Source: a virus
Virus record (IMG/VR): IMGVR_UViG_3300037231_000134
Coordinates: 1 to 36,298 of that record
Reading direction: 5' to 3' (one strand)
Length of the DNA stretch: 36,298 nt
Made by a program: the position numbers and the translations under genes. Below the pieces are notes generated by a model that saw only the letters and a program-made list of their open reading frames with translations, was not told where the DNA came from and searched no databases. This document shows, in pieces, positions 14,990 through 22,441 of the stretch (position 1 is its first letter; each line of letters opens with the position of its first letter).

Positions 14990-15142
14990 ATGTTTGATTG
15001 GAAGAAAGTTTTTTCATCAGATTTACTCTCAACTACCAATAGTATTCTTAAATACAAAGTTATGCCTATCGTAGCAGTACTTGTTGTTGTTTCTCTTTTC
15101 GGAATAGTCTTGTTGCGCATCTTTAATATATTTCCACGATAA
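14990..15142 (+). CDS. 50-residue membrane protein
   Basis: ATG 14990 with ACAGGAG seven nt upstream opens a frame to TAA 15140-15142. Polar N-terminus (MFDWKKVFSSDLLSTTNS), then one strong membrane span (VMPIVAVLVVVSLFGIVLLRIF) and a basic end. The clear ribosome site and hydropathy make it a real gene. A holin or other small phage membrane role is possible but unproven. Confidence 0.65.
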   Translation: MFDWKKVFSSDLLSTTNSILKYKVMPIVAVLVVVSLFGIVLLRIFNIFPR

Positions 15143-15208
15143 ACTTGCGCTTGAAATGTAGCGTACCTAGACTTGTGTCTAACCAGACATAATATTCGAG
15201 GAGTTGCA

Positions 15209-15664
15209 TTGATCGGATCTGTCTTTAATAAATGGACTGTAATTGCCGAAGCGGGATCGCCTTCTTTAGTTAAAGCTCGATGCGAATGCGGAACAACCAA
15301 AATTCATTTAAAGACTCGTTTGGCGGTTGGCGCAACTACAAAATGCCTTTCTTGTTCTAACAAAGAAAATAATACTATTCACGGCAATACCGCTTCTCGT
15401 TCTTATAATATATGGCGCCAGATGATTAGAAGATGTGTAGATCCTACTTTTAAAGGTTATAAAAATTATGGCGGCCGTGGTATAAAAGTTTGTGAGCGTT
15501 GGTATAAGTTTCAAAACTTTTTATTCGATATGGGTGAAAAACCTGAAGGATTACAAATTGACCGCACTAATAATGACGGCAATTATGAACCATCAAATTG
15601 TCGCTGGGTAACGCCTAAGCAAAACTGTGCAAACCGAAGAATAAAAGTTTCAGGGAGAGATTAA
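15209..15664 (+). CDS. HNH-type homing endonuclease, family A copy 3
   Basis: 151 residues. I start it at TTG 15209 because CGAGGAG lies just upstream and the product then opens MIGSVFNKWTVIAEA, like the 14163 copy. CECGTT...CLSCSN is the zinc knuckle; YKNYGGRGIKVCERW, FDMGEKPEGLQIDRTNNDG and NCRWVTP the nuclease signature. It ends one base before the portal start, so insertion was neatly intergenic. Confidence 0.8.
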   Translation: MIGSVFNKWTVIAEAGSPSLVKARCECGTTKIHLKTRLAVGATTKCLSCSNKENNTIHGNTASRSYNIWRQMIRRCVDPTFKGYKNYGGRGIKVCERWYKFQNFLFDMGEKPEGLQIDRTNNDGNYEPSNCRWVTPKQNCANRRIKVSGRD

Positions 15665-15665
15665 A

Positions 15666-17705
15666 GTGTTGTTTCCAGAGCTTGGCCCGCAATATTATTC
15701 AGAAGCCCATAAAGACATATTGTCAAGAATGGAGGCTTTCTACGCAGAGAGCATCACCATAAACCAATCCTTTTGGGGAGAGGCTGATACTGATACTCGT
15801 TTTGAGGCAGGCGATCAGACTTTGTATAACGATCTCTATGGCAATCTACCGGCAAATCGTCGCAGACAATTCAATTTTAATCGTATTAGGCGCGTGCTTC
15901 AGATGATCTCAGGTCATCAACGCCGTAATCGTAAATCAACGATTGTTACTGGTATAGAAAATTTTGATGCTGAGACGGCTGATCAATTTAGCAAGATAAT
16001 GATGTGGGTTAATACGCAAGAAGGCATTCTTGAAACTATTTCAGAATCGTTTCATGGTGCGCTGGTGACTGGTCTTAATTTATTACAGGTATGGGTAGAC
16101 TATCGCTCTGACCCGGTTTCTGGAAATATACGTGTTGATAATTGCAGCTACAACGCGTTCCTCATAGATCCATATTTTCGGAAGCCGGATCTTTCGGATT
16201 GTAATGCTATTTGGAAACGTTCGTTCTTAACCAAGCGCGAAGTGGTATCATTGCTTCCGGATAAGACTGAAGAAATAATTGGTTTAATGGGCAATGATTC
16301 CGGAACCGGGCGTGATGGTAAGTTTCAGTTCATGCCTGAGTCCTATAACTATGGAATGAAAAATTTACTGACTTATGATGAATTCTATTATCGTGATTAC
16401 CGTACGCAACGTATGCTTGTCGATTCACAAACCGGTGAAACAATGGAGTGGCGCTCTACTAACAAAGAAGGGCTTGAAGAATTTCTCCGTTTATATCCTC
16501 AAGTTACCGTTGTTGAACAAGAAATACCGACGGTCCGTGTAGCTCTCGTTGTTCAAGGTAAGGTGATGTATGACGGTCCGAACCCTATGGGAATCGATAA
16601 TTATCCTTTTGTCCCAGTACTCGCATATTATACTCCTCAAATGCCTTATTTTCCTTGGCGTATTCAAGGAGTTGTACGTGGCTTGCGTGATGCTCAATAC
16701 CTTTACAACCGCCGGCGCGTTATTGAGCTGGATATACTCGAAAGTCAAATCACGTCCGGTTTCAAATACAAAGAAAACGCCTTGGTTAATCCGAAAGACA
16801 TATTCTTACAGGGTCAAGGACGTGGACTCGCTCTCAAAGACGAAGCACAAATGAGTGATGTGGAGCAAATAGTTCCTCCACAAATTCCTCCTTCGATGAT
16901 CCAACTTTCAGAATTATTAGCTAAAGAAGTTTCCGAGATCAGTGGGGTAAATGAAGAACTACTCGGCAGTGCGATGGATGACAAAGCAGGCATACTTTCT
17001 ATGCTTCGACAAGGTGCTGGATTAACCACACTGCAAAGCTTATTCGATCAACTTGATCGATCACAGAAACTTCTGGGAAAAATAATTATTGATCTTATTC
17101 AAGCTAATTTTACGCCTGGAAAAGTACAAAAGATTTTAGAAGGCCAAAAGCCAAGCGATCAATTTTATAATAAAGCATTTGGCAAATACGATGCTGTTGT
17201 TGAAGAAGGTCTGAATACTTCTACTCAAAAGCAGATGAACTTTGCGCAACTACTTCAACTACGCGAAGTTGGGGTTCCAATTCCTGATGATCTCTTGCTC
17301 GATGCGGCAACTATTCAGAATAAAAAGAAATTGGTGGATGCGGTTAAAGCGCAAGCACAACAAGCTCAGCAAGCACAGCAAATGCAAATGCAAACGGCAA
17401 TGGAAGAACAAAAAGCGCGAACCGATTTGGCGCACTCACGTGCCCGTGCCGATATTGGATTGGAACAAGAACGCTTATCGCGTATTCCTGAGAATCGTGC
17501 ACTTGCTATACAGAAGATTCACGAAGCGCGCAAAGATGATGAAATTGGATTGCTCAATCTAGTCAAGGCTTTGAAGGAACTTGATAGTATGGACATCGAT
17601 CACATCGAGAAATTCATCACGCTTGCAAATATGATTAAACAACAAGAAACTATTGATACTACTCCGACCAATCCTGAGCAGAATGTATCTGCTCTTGGAA
17701 GTTAG
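15666..17705 (+). CDS. Portal protein, P22-like
   Basis: 679 residues from GTG 15666 with GGGAGA upstream. The N-terminus (AFYAESITINQSFWGEADTDT, NRRRQFNFNRIRRVLQMISGHQRRNRKST) matches P22-type portals. The middle carries PFVPVLAYYTPQMPYFPWRIQGVVRGLRDAQ and EISGVNEELLG, a typical crown/stem region. The C-terminus has a Gln-rich helix (AQQAQQAQQMQMQ) and a charged barrel-like helix. Twelve copies form the head vertex channel where the terminase docks. Confidence 0.9.
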   Translation: MLFPELGPQYYSEAHKDILSRMEAFYAESITINQSFWGEADTDTRFEAGDQTLYNDLYGNLPANRRRQFNFNRIRRVLQMISGHQRRNRKSTIVTGIENFDAETADQFSKIMMWVNTQEGILETISESFHGALVTGLNLLQVWVDYRSDPVSGNIRVDNCSYNAFLIDPYFRKPDLSDCNAIWKRSFLTKREVVSLLPDKTEEIIGLMGNDSGTGRDGKFQFMPESYNYGMKNLLTYDEFYYRDYRTQRMLVDSQTGETMEWRSTNKEGLEEFLRLYPQVTVVEQEIPTVRVALVVQGKVMYDGPNPMGIDNYPFVPVLAYYTPQMPYFPWRIQGVVRGLRDAQYLYNRRRVIELDILESQITSGFKYKENALVNPKDIFLQGQGRGLALKDEAQMSDVEQIVPPQIPPSMIQLSELLAKEVSEISGVNEELLGSAMDDKAGILSMLRQGAGLTTLQSLFDQLDRSQKLLGKIIIDLIQANFTPGKVQKILEGQKPSDQFYNKAFGKYDAVVEEGLNTSTQKQMNFAQLLQLREVGVPIPDDLLLDAATIQNKKKLVDAVKAQAQQAQQAQQMQMQTAMEEQKARTDLAHSRARADIGLEQERLSRIPENRALAIQKIHEARKDDEIGLLNLVKALKELDSMDIDHIEKFITLANMIKQQETIDTTPTNPEQNVSALGS

Positions 17706-17763
17706 AGGTTTTAGACCTTGCGATTAACAAAAGTTAAGTTCGCAGTAACTCAAGGAGCCAATC

Positions 17764-18069
17764 ATGGCCGCTAAAAGACACTATGCATCAGGCAATGGCC
17801 GTTATGCATCAAAGAATGATTCAGATGTTCCAGAAGGTGATTATTCTGGTGAATACGCTCGTCGCACCCAAGAAATGCAAGATGCAGGAATGCTTAGAGA
17901 AGATCGTTCTGCTATTGCTAATCTTCCTCAATCAGTAATGATCAAACCCTATCCAAAGACTGGTCCTTATATGCCAGAAGGTCTTGATGATACTATTGAA
18001 GGTGTGGACAACCAAATGGACTACGATGATTCTCAACGTAGAAAAACTTGGTACCCAAAGAAAGTTTAA
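17764..18069 (+). CDS. Small virion-type protein A
   Basis: 101 residues with CAAGGAGCC before the ATG. Gly/Ser/Tyr-rich start (KRHYASGNGRYASKNDSD), then MLREDRSAIANLPQ and a Pro-rich part (IKPYPKTGPYMPEG). The EDRxAxANLP segment recurs in the 18303 protein. Location between portal and scaffold suggests a head component or internal protein; family unknown. Confidence 0.55.
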   Translation: MAAKRHYASGNGRYASKNDSDVPEGDYSGEYARRTQEMQDAGMLREDRSAIANLPQSVMIKPYPKTGPYMPEGLDDTIEGVDNQMDYDDSQRRKTWYPKKV

Positions 18070-18086
18070 TAAATCCTCTTTCTTTC

Positions 18087-18130
18087 CCAGGGCGCTTACT
18101 ATTTCATGAAAAAGATATTCAGCGCTCTGG
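18087..18130 (+). repeat. Intergenic stem-loop
   Basis: CCAGGGCGCT (18087-18096) pairs with AGCGCTCTGG (18121-18130), 10 bp with one G-U, around a 24-nt loop. No T-tract follows, so it is not an ordinary terminator. It ends shortly before the ribosome site of the 18146 gene and may be a processing or stability element. Confidence 0.45.
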
Positions 18131-18145
18131 ATCTTGGAGAATGTT

Positions 18146-18301
18146 ATGCCAACAATGCCGCGATCAAAAAGAGAAAAGAAAGCAACAAAAGTTGCCTTCG
18201 AGTTGTTGGGGACTCCGCCAAATTTGACTTTTAAGCGATCGAAAGAACAGCAATGGGTTAATAGGCGCCTTGAATACGAAGAAACATTCCGAGTGAGATA
18301 A
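18146..18301 (+). CDS. 51-residue basic protein
   Basis: ATG 18146 has CTTGGAGAATGTT upstream, and the frame ends at TAA 18299-18301, one base before the next ATG. The product (MPTMPRSKREKKATKVAFEL ...) is strongly basic and ends YEETFRVR. The clear ribosome site and tight spacing support a real gene. Possibly a DNA-associated head protein; no family recognised. Confidence 0.6.
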   Translation: MPTMPRSKREKKATKVAFELLGTPPNLTFKRSKEQQWVNRRLEYEETFRVR

Positions 18302-18302
18302 T

Positions 18303-18515
18303 ATGGCAAGAAAAGAATTCAGTGTTGACGGAGTAATGGCAGAAATTTTCTACAGCAATGTTGATCCCCGCAGAAAGCAAGAACGTAATGATGCGCGACT
18401 GGTTTCTGAAGATCACAGAGCTATGGCGAATCTCTCTAATACACCCGTTTATCACGAATGGAATCCTGATAAATCTGTAGAACATCTTAAAATGTACGAT
18501 CAAGATAATCGTTAA
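18303..18515 (+). CDS. Small virion-type protein B, related to protein A
   Basis: 70 residues. LVSEDHRAMANLSNTPVYHEW parallels LREDRSAIANLPQSVMIKPY of the 17764 protein, suggesting common origin. Basic N-terminus (MARKEFSVDG, RRKQERNDAR). Function unknown, likely head-associated by position. Confidence 0.55.
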   Translation: MARKEFSVDGVMAEIFYSNVDPRRKQERNDARLVSEDHRAMANLSNTPVYHEWNPDKSVEHLKMYDQDNR

Positions 18516-18524
18516 GGAGTCTCT

Positions 18525-18596
18525 ATGAAATATAATAAACCATCACCTTCGAAACCGGTACCTCAACCAGGTAGACCAAATCCGATTAAGAAGTAG
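18525..18596 (+). CDS. 23-residue proline-rich mini-protein
   Basis: ATG 18525 follows a very strong TTAAGGAGTCTCT site. The peptide begins MKYNKPSPSKPVPQPGRPNP and ends IKK before TAG 18594-18596. It is Pro/Lys-rich and unlikely to fold by itself, so a linear binding or structural peptide is likely. It fills the gap ahead of a terminator. Confidence 0.55.
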   Translation: MKYNKPSPSKPVPQPGRPNPIKK

Positions 18597-18603
18597 CAAT
18601 TAT

Positions 18604-18633
18604 AAGAGGGGTGAGAAATTACCCCTCTTTTTT
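18604..18633 (+). terminator. Intrinsic terminator
   Basis: AAGAGGGGT (18604-18612) and ACCCCTCTT (18621-18629) form a perfect 9-bp stem with an 8-nt loop, followed by TTTT. The ribosome site of the next gene (TAGGAATACA) begins immediately after, so it may work as an attenuator rather than a full stop. Confidence 0.85.
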
Positions 18634-18642
18634 AGGAATACA

Positions 18643-18834
18643 ATGGCAAAAAAGATGTGGATAAAAGACGCTATAAAAAAACCTGGCGCTTTACACAAAG
18701 AACTTGGCGTAAAGAAAGGTAAAAAAATACCAGCAGCTAAATTAAAAAAGGCTGCTAAAAAGGGCGGAAAAGAAGGAAAACGAGCACGACTCGCTGAAAC
18801 CTTAAAAGGGTTTAAGCATAAAGGGAAAAAGTAA
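18643..18834 (+). CDS. Lys-rich small protein
   Basis: 63 residues, very basic. KKPGALHKELGVKKGKKIPAAKLKKA resembles a widespread phage small-protein motif, and the C-terminus is RLAETLKGF followed by a Lys/Gly tail. The composition suggests DNA binding, perhaps as an internal head protein. Its stop overlaps the next ATG (TAATG). Confidence 0.65.
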   Translation: MAKKMWIKDAIKKPGALHKELGVKKGKKIPAAKLKKAAKKGGKEGKRARLAETLKGFKHKGKK

Positions 18835-19028
18835 TGCCTGTCTTAAAGAAATCCGCTCCTAAAAAAGCTAAAAAGACGCGTATGAAATCGGAAATGCGAA
18901 AGTTTAAATTAGGAAAGTTACATTCAGGTTCCAAGAAAGGACTGGTAGTGTCTAATCCTAAGCAAGCCTTGGCAATTTCTTTGAATGAAGCCGGTCTTTC
19001 CAGAAAAAAGAAATCTAAGAAAAAGTAG
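18834..19028 (+). CDS. DUF6496-like basic protein
   Basis: 64 residues. MRKFKLGKLHSGSKKG then SNPKQALAISLNEAG match the DUF6496 pattern (FKxGKLxSG..., KQAIAIALSEA). Both termini are Lys-rich. Family function is unknown; together with the 18643 product it forms a basic pair next to head genes. Confidence 0.7.
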   Translation: MPVLKKSAPKKAKKTRMKSEMRKFKLGKLHSGSKKGLVVSNPKQALAISLNEAGLSRKKKSKKK

Positions 19029-19065
19029 TAAAAGCACATTGTTGTTCGTGTGTTGCTTTGTTTCA

Positions 19066-19103
19066 TGCCATAGCGGTTACCTTTCCGCTATGGCATTTTT
19101 TGT
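19066..19103 (+). terminator. Intrinsic terminator
   Basis: ATGCCATAGCGG (19066-19077) pairs perfectly with CCGCTATGGCAT (19086-19097), followed by TTTTTG. It separates the basic small-protein genes from the 19139-20497 pair. Confidence 0.9.
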
Positions 19104-19138
19104 ATTTATAGTAAGGTTATGTCAAATATCGGGGAACT

Positions 19139-19612
19139 ATGACAAGACAAACTGTTGGCAAACTATCGAGCGATCTACTTCTAAAAAATTCAGAAGAGGT
19201 TCATGTTCTCGATCAGACCAATGAACAATTGACTGACTACGAGAAGAATCTCTTCGAGACAGTAGATACGTGTCTGACTAAATACTTTGGAAATTTCTAT
19301 ATTGTTGTTTTGACTAAGAAAGAACGGCTCATGCAAAATGTGATCCGTAACTACTTCTTGGGAAGAAAGACATGCCCCACTCCAGAATATGATCAAGTTG
19401 TTTATACCTATGATCGCCCCTCAGACAGTCTTGATTTCTTGTGGGTAGTTCCTTCGAAAGATACTTGTGAATTGTTTAAGAATAATATGTTGCGCATAGA
19501 CCATAAAGAAAAAGAACTACTCGGTTATGTTCTTGATTTTTATGATGGAACATTATTAAACAAATCCAAGAAGTTAAACGGAGAGAAACAAGATACAATC
19601 GAACTTGCTTAA
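19139..19612 (+). CDS. Conserved phage protein of the head module
   Basis: 157 residues with CGGGGAACT before the ATG. YFLGRKTCPTPEYDQVVYTY, DRPSDSLDFLWVVPSKDTCE and KELLGYVLDFYDGTL follow a pattern I associate with a protein found next to N4gp56-type capsid genes in podovirus-like phages. Function unknown; likely a virion or assembly component. Confidence 0.6.
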   Translation: MTRQTVGKLSSDLLLKNSEEVHVLDQTNEQLTDYEKNLFETVDTCLTKYFGNFYIVVLTKKERLMQNVIRNYFLGRKTCPTPEYDQVVYTYDRPSDSLDFLWVVPSKDTCELFKNNMLRIDHKEKELLGYVLDFYDGTLLNKSKKLNGEKQDTIELA

Positions 19613-19633
19613 TGCTATTAAGGGAATGATGTT

Positions 19634-20497
19634 ATGTTTGACATGAAATATGATCGTGATGGAAATCCCATCAAAACTAGTATTCCAACAACTGGCGCTC
19701 CAGTGGTAGAAATAAAAAAAGAATCAGTAGTTGAATCGTTAGCAGATACGCATGAAGAATCTGCTCCAATAGAAGCAACTGAAACAGAATCTCAAGATAA
19801 TTCTCAGGAAGTTCCCGCACCAGAACCACAACCTGCACCGGTACTCCAAGCTGATCCAAAACAGAGTTTTAAAGAACTGCGCGTACAGAAAGAAAAAGCA
19901 GAGCGCGAACGTGATGATCTTATGCGCCGACTACAAGAGATTGAATATCAAAAACAATTGTCGGCTAAACCTGCACCACCGCAACAAGCTTCGGAAGAAG
20001 ATAGCGATTTTACACTCGGTCCTGATGATATTGCTGAAGGAAAGCACCTTTCCAAAGTACAAAGACACGTTAAAAAGCTCGAAGAACAAATCAAACAATT
20101 CCAAAGCCAATCAACAACCTTAACCGCAGAAGCTAAACTCCGCGCACAATATCCGGACTTTGATACCGTTGTAAGTAAAGATAATATCGATACTTTTCGG
20201 GAAACCTATCCTGAATTGGCTCAAACTCTTACCAGTTCAAATGATTTATACTCCAAGGCAGTTTCGGCTTATACCCTTATTAAAAAGCTTGGCATAGCCC
20301 AAAATCCTGCACAATATACGCAAGATGTAGAGCGCGCTAAGACAAACGCTGCAAAGCCTCGTCCTCTTACCAGTATTTCACCCCAACAAGGAGATACACC
20401 ATTATCGCGCGCTAATGCATTTGCGAATGGTGAACTTACTGAAGATATGAAGACGCAATTGCTTAAAGAAATGCATGCTGCAAGAAGAGGATTGTAA
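19634..20497 (+). CDS. Scaffolding protein
   Basis: 287 residues directly upstream of the capsid gene. The N-terminal third is acidic and Pro/Glu-rich (EVPAPEPQPAPVLQ), the centre a coiled coil (QKEKAERERDDLMRRLQEIE; VQRHVKKLEEQIKQF), followed by a helical domain (AKLRAQYPDFDTVV) and a basic C-terminus (LLKEMHAARRGL) typical for binding the capsid protein. Composition and place are classic for a scaffold that shapes the prohead and then leaves. Confidence 0.8.
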   Translation: MFDMKYDRDGNPIKTSIPTTGAPVVEIKKESVVESLADTHEESAPIEATETESQDNSQEVPAPEPQPAPVLQADPKQSFKELRVQKEKAERERDDLMRRLQEIEYQKQLSAKPAPPQQASEEDSDFTLGPDDIAEGKHLSKVQRHVKKLEEQIKQFQSQSTTLTAEAKLRAQYPDFDTVVSKDNIDTFRETYPELAQTLTSSNDLYSKAVSAYTLIKKLGIAQNPAQYTQDVERAKTNAAKPRPLTSISPQQGDTPLSRANAFANGELTEDMKTQLLKEMHAARRGL

Positions 20498-20530
20498 AAT
20501 ATTGATCCCAATTTGTAGAAGTGATACATC

Positions 20531-20570
20531 TGAAGGTGGCGCAAGAGAAGTCTCGCCACCTTCATCATTT
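20531..20570 (+). terminator. Intrinsic terminator between scaffold and capsid genes
   Basis: TGAAGGTGGCG (20531-20541) pairs perfectly with CGCCACCTTCA (20554-20564), followed by TCATTTT. It would reduce readthrough into the capsid gene, which has its own 100-nt leader. Confidence 0.8.
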
Positions 20571-20673
20571 TGAACGCAAACGGGAGTTCGTTCGGCCCAT
20601 CGGACGCAAAAGCCTGTCTAAGACCTCGTCCAGCTTAAAGTTGTTTATTCAAATAGCTTTAAGGAGATAATCG
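20571..20673 (+). promoter_or_regulatory. Structured leader of the capsid gene
   Basis: About 100 nt without a reading frame lie between the terminator and the capsid ATG. GGACG (20602-20606) can pair with CGTCC (20627-20631) around an inner GTC/GAC pairing. A good AAGGAG site precedes the ATG. No convincing -35/-10 pair was found, but a separate capsid promoter or translational leader is plausible. Confidence 0.35.
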
Positions 20674-20956
20674 ATGGCGATAACGACCACATCGACTCTA
20701 CCTGCGCCGGTTCAGCAAAGTTTTAGTTATAAACTTCTCTCCGTGCCAGTTCCCAATATGATTCACAAAATTCCTGCTATGAAGAAATTAATGCCACGCA
20801 ATGGTGGTACTACTCTTCGTATGCGTAGATATAACCCTTTAAGCACTGCAATGGTTCCTTTGGGCAATAGCGGAGTTACTCCTCCTGCTCAAAATCTTAC
20901 CGCAGTTGATATTGATGCGAAGATTTCGTTTTACGGTAAATGTGCCGTAACAGTTT
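20674..20956 (+). CDS. Major capsid protein, exon 1 (N4gp56-like)
   Basis: 94 residues from ATG 20674 (AAGGAGATAATCG). LSVPVPNMIHKIPAMKKLM, TLRMRRYNPLSTAMVPLG, and GVTPPAQNLTAVDIDAKIS then FYGKCAVTV match the N-terminal arm of N4gp56-family capsid proteins. The unspliced frame ends at TAA 20962, in the intron, right where the family continues with ...LQNQDPVLNE. The exact 5' splice site is unresolved but should be a T among 20954-20959. Confidence 0.8.
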
Positions 20957-21104
20957 ACTGCTAAAGACATATGTGCAGTTAAACGAGCAGGTTAACAAAG
21001 TTCTTTGAAATTTCTTGATTTTGCAGATTAATAGCCTGCTTTAAACCCGCGGTGATTGACTTGGAAGCCCTAACGTAAAGACGAGGGTGACAAGGCGCAA
21101 GTGT

Positions 21105-21584
21105 TTAAAGCTTATTAGCATAATTACGAACGTGAAGAGATCGCATTTCATCGAAATATGATTTTCTTAATCGTAAAATTTCTTCGGTAACTGGTTGGCA
21201 TCCAGACTTTCCCTTTACAGCTCCAGTTCCAGAAAAAGTTTTACGCATTTCAGTCATGATTTCAGCTTGGCGTTTCTTAATTATCAAATACGGTTGAAGG
21301 ATATTGCTAAGATCGGTAACCAAATCTCCATGAGCAAGCCAACGATATACATCGCGGCGCGAATTTTTAGGAGTTTGTTTAGGAGTATATTTGCTCTTTC
21401 GGCCACCAATATTTATAGCCAACCAATCGATTAACTTTTCATCAGTATTGGTTACTTCAATATTAGTTTGATAATAAGGAGTTCCAGTTTTTGGATTTCT
21501 ACTAAAATTGCCAATATAGATACTTCCTTCGCCATCGATAATTCCAGCTAAATAAGCGATTTGAGCTATAGTATAATGTTTCAT
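21105..21584 (-). CDS. LAGLIDADG homing endonuclease, antisense within the intron
   Basis: 159 residues. AYLAGIIDGEGSIYIG (residues ~11-26) is the LAGLIDADG helix and catalytic acid of a single-motif enzyme, which would act as a homodimer. YQTNIEVTNTDEKLIDWL and the C-terminal EILRLRKSYFDEMR fit the fold. It is transcribed opposite to the capsid gene, with its own AAGGATCTA site and a plausible promoter. The stop TAA falls in an intron core stem. It probably mediates intron homing into intronless capsid genes. Confidence 0.85.
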   Translation of the reverse strand: MKHYTIAQIAYLAGIIDGEGSIYIGNFSRNPKTGTPYYQTNIEVTNTDEKLIDWLAINIGGRKSKYTPKQTPKNSRRDVYRWLAHGDLVTDLSNILQPYLIIKKRQAEIMTEMRKTFSGTGAVKGKSGCQPVTEEILRLRKSYFDEMRSLHVRNYANKL

Positions 21585-21640
21585 TTAGATCCTTGATTTA
21601 TAATGTACATATACACTATAACTCAAGATAAATAAATGTA
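21585..21640 (-). promoter_or_regulatory. Likely promoter and RBS of the antisense endonuclease
   Basis: Read on the minus strand, TTGAGT is followed 18 nt later by TATAAA, then AAGGATCTAA before the ATG at 21584. This lets the endonuclease be expressed independently of capsid mRNA, whose sense transcript would otherwise be complementary to it. Confidence 0.5.
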
Positions 21641-21765
21641 CAGCGTGAGAGACTAAGTCCATGGGGATTCCATATAGGAATCAAGCGATAGTCCGAGCTA
21701 ATTCGAGAGAATTAGAGGAAGGAATAACAAGACTTCCCGCCAGAAATGGTCATTCAAGTAACAGG

Positions 21766-22429
21766 TATCTGTACCCTACAAAATCAAGATCCCGTTCTCA
21801 ATGAATGCGCAGCTCGTCTGGGTGTTTCTCTTCGTCAAACCGAAGATCAACTTACTCGGGATATGCTTGCTTCAACGGCATCATTCATTAACTGTACGGG
21901 TGGCGTTAATGGCGATGTTCCTACAGAAATTACCCGATCAGATGTTGATACGGTTGTTCGTTCATTGTTAAACAACAATGCATACACAATTATGGATAAC
22001 ATTGAAGGGGAAGATAAGTTCGGAACAGCTCCAGTTCGTGATGCTTTTTTTGCATTATGTTCTACCCAACTAACCGGAAATTTGGATAACGTTGCTGGCT
22101 TCATTCAAAAGAACCAATATCCCGCACCTATGAATGCTTTACGTTCAGAATGGGGCGCGATCGGAAATCTACGGTTCCTAATTTCTAGCATCGGTTCTCA
22201 AAGTCCTAATGCGTCATCATTGGGTAACAATGTCTATAATATTTTTTGCGTAGGTATGGAAGCGTATGCCTGCATTGAACAAGATGGATACAGCGCGAGC
22301 TTTATTTATCGTCCACCGATCTATGACGGTCCGTTGGCTCTGAATGCGTCAGTTGGGTATAAATTTGCCGAAGTCCCACGAATTACCAATGATTTGTGGA
22401 TTATTAACTTGCGCGCAACCCAAGCGTAA
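21766..22429 (+). CDS. Major capsid protein, exon 2 (N4gp56-like)
   Basis: From about ATC TGT ACC (21767) the frame reads ICTLQNQDPVLNECAARLGV and continues with QTEDQLTRDMLASTAS, NIEGEDKFGTAPVRDAFFAL, LRSEWGAIGNLRFLISS, YIYRPPIYDG-like IYRPPIYDGPLALNASVGY and DLWIINLRATQA, the body of N4gp56-family capsids. Joined to exon 1 it gives about 315 residues. An ATG at 21746 is in frame, but lies in the intron's 3' end and is not a credible start. The protein forms the icosahedral shell. Confidence 0.85.
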
Positions 22430-22441
22430 TAAGGAGAAAAC

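Larger units (their letters stand above)
20957..21765 (+). ncRNA. Group I intron in the capsid gene
   Basis: Catalytic-core elements are visible. An AGCAGG/CCTGCT stem (20986-20991, 21035-21040) and a TTTAAAC/GTTTAAA stem (21040-21046, 21103-21109) enclose CTTG/CAAG and CCCT/AGGG pairs. P7 is GACTA (21651-21655) with TAGTC (21689-21693), flanking a P8-like GATTCC/GGAATC hairpin. P9-type hairpins are CTAATTC-GAGA-GAATTAG (21698-21715) and GGAAG/CTTCC (21717-21737). These put the 3' splice site beyond 21737; frame and family homology favour a G near 21764-21765. An antisense LAGLIDADG gene fills the peripheral loop. Boundaries are approximate. Confidence 0.8.

Noticed and set aside
21746-22429. 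Second capsid half as an independent gene starting at ATG 21746
   Set aside because: No ribosome site, and the ATG lies downstream of group I P9 hairpins but before the likely 3' splice site; family homology begins later.
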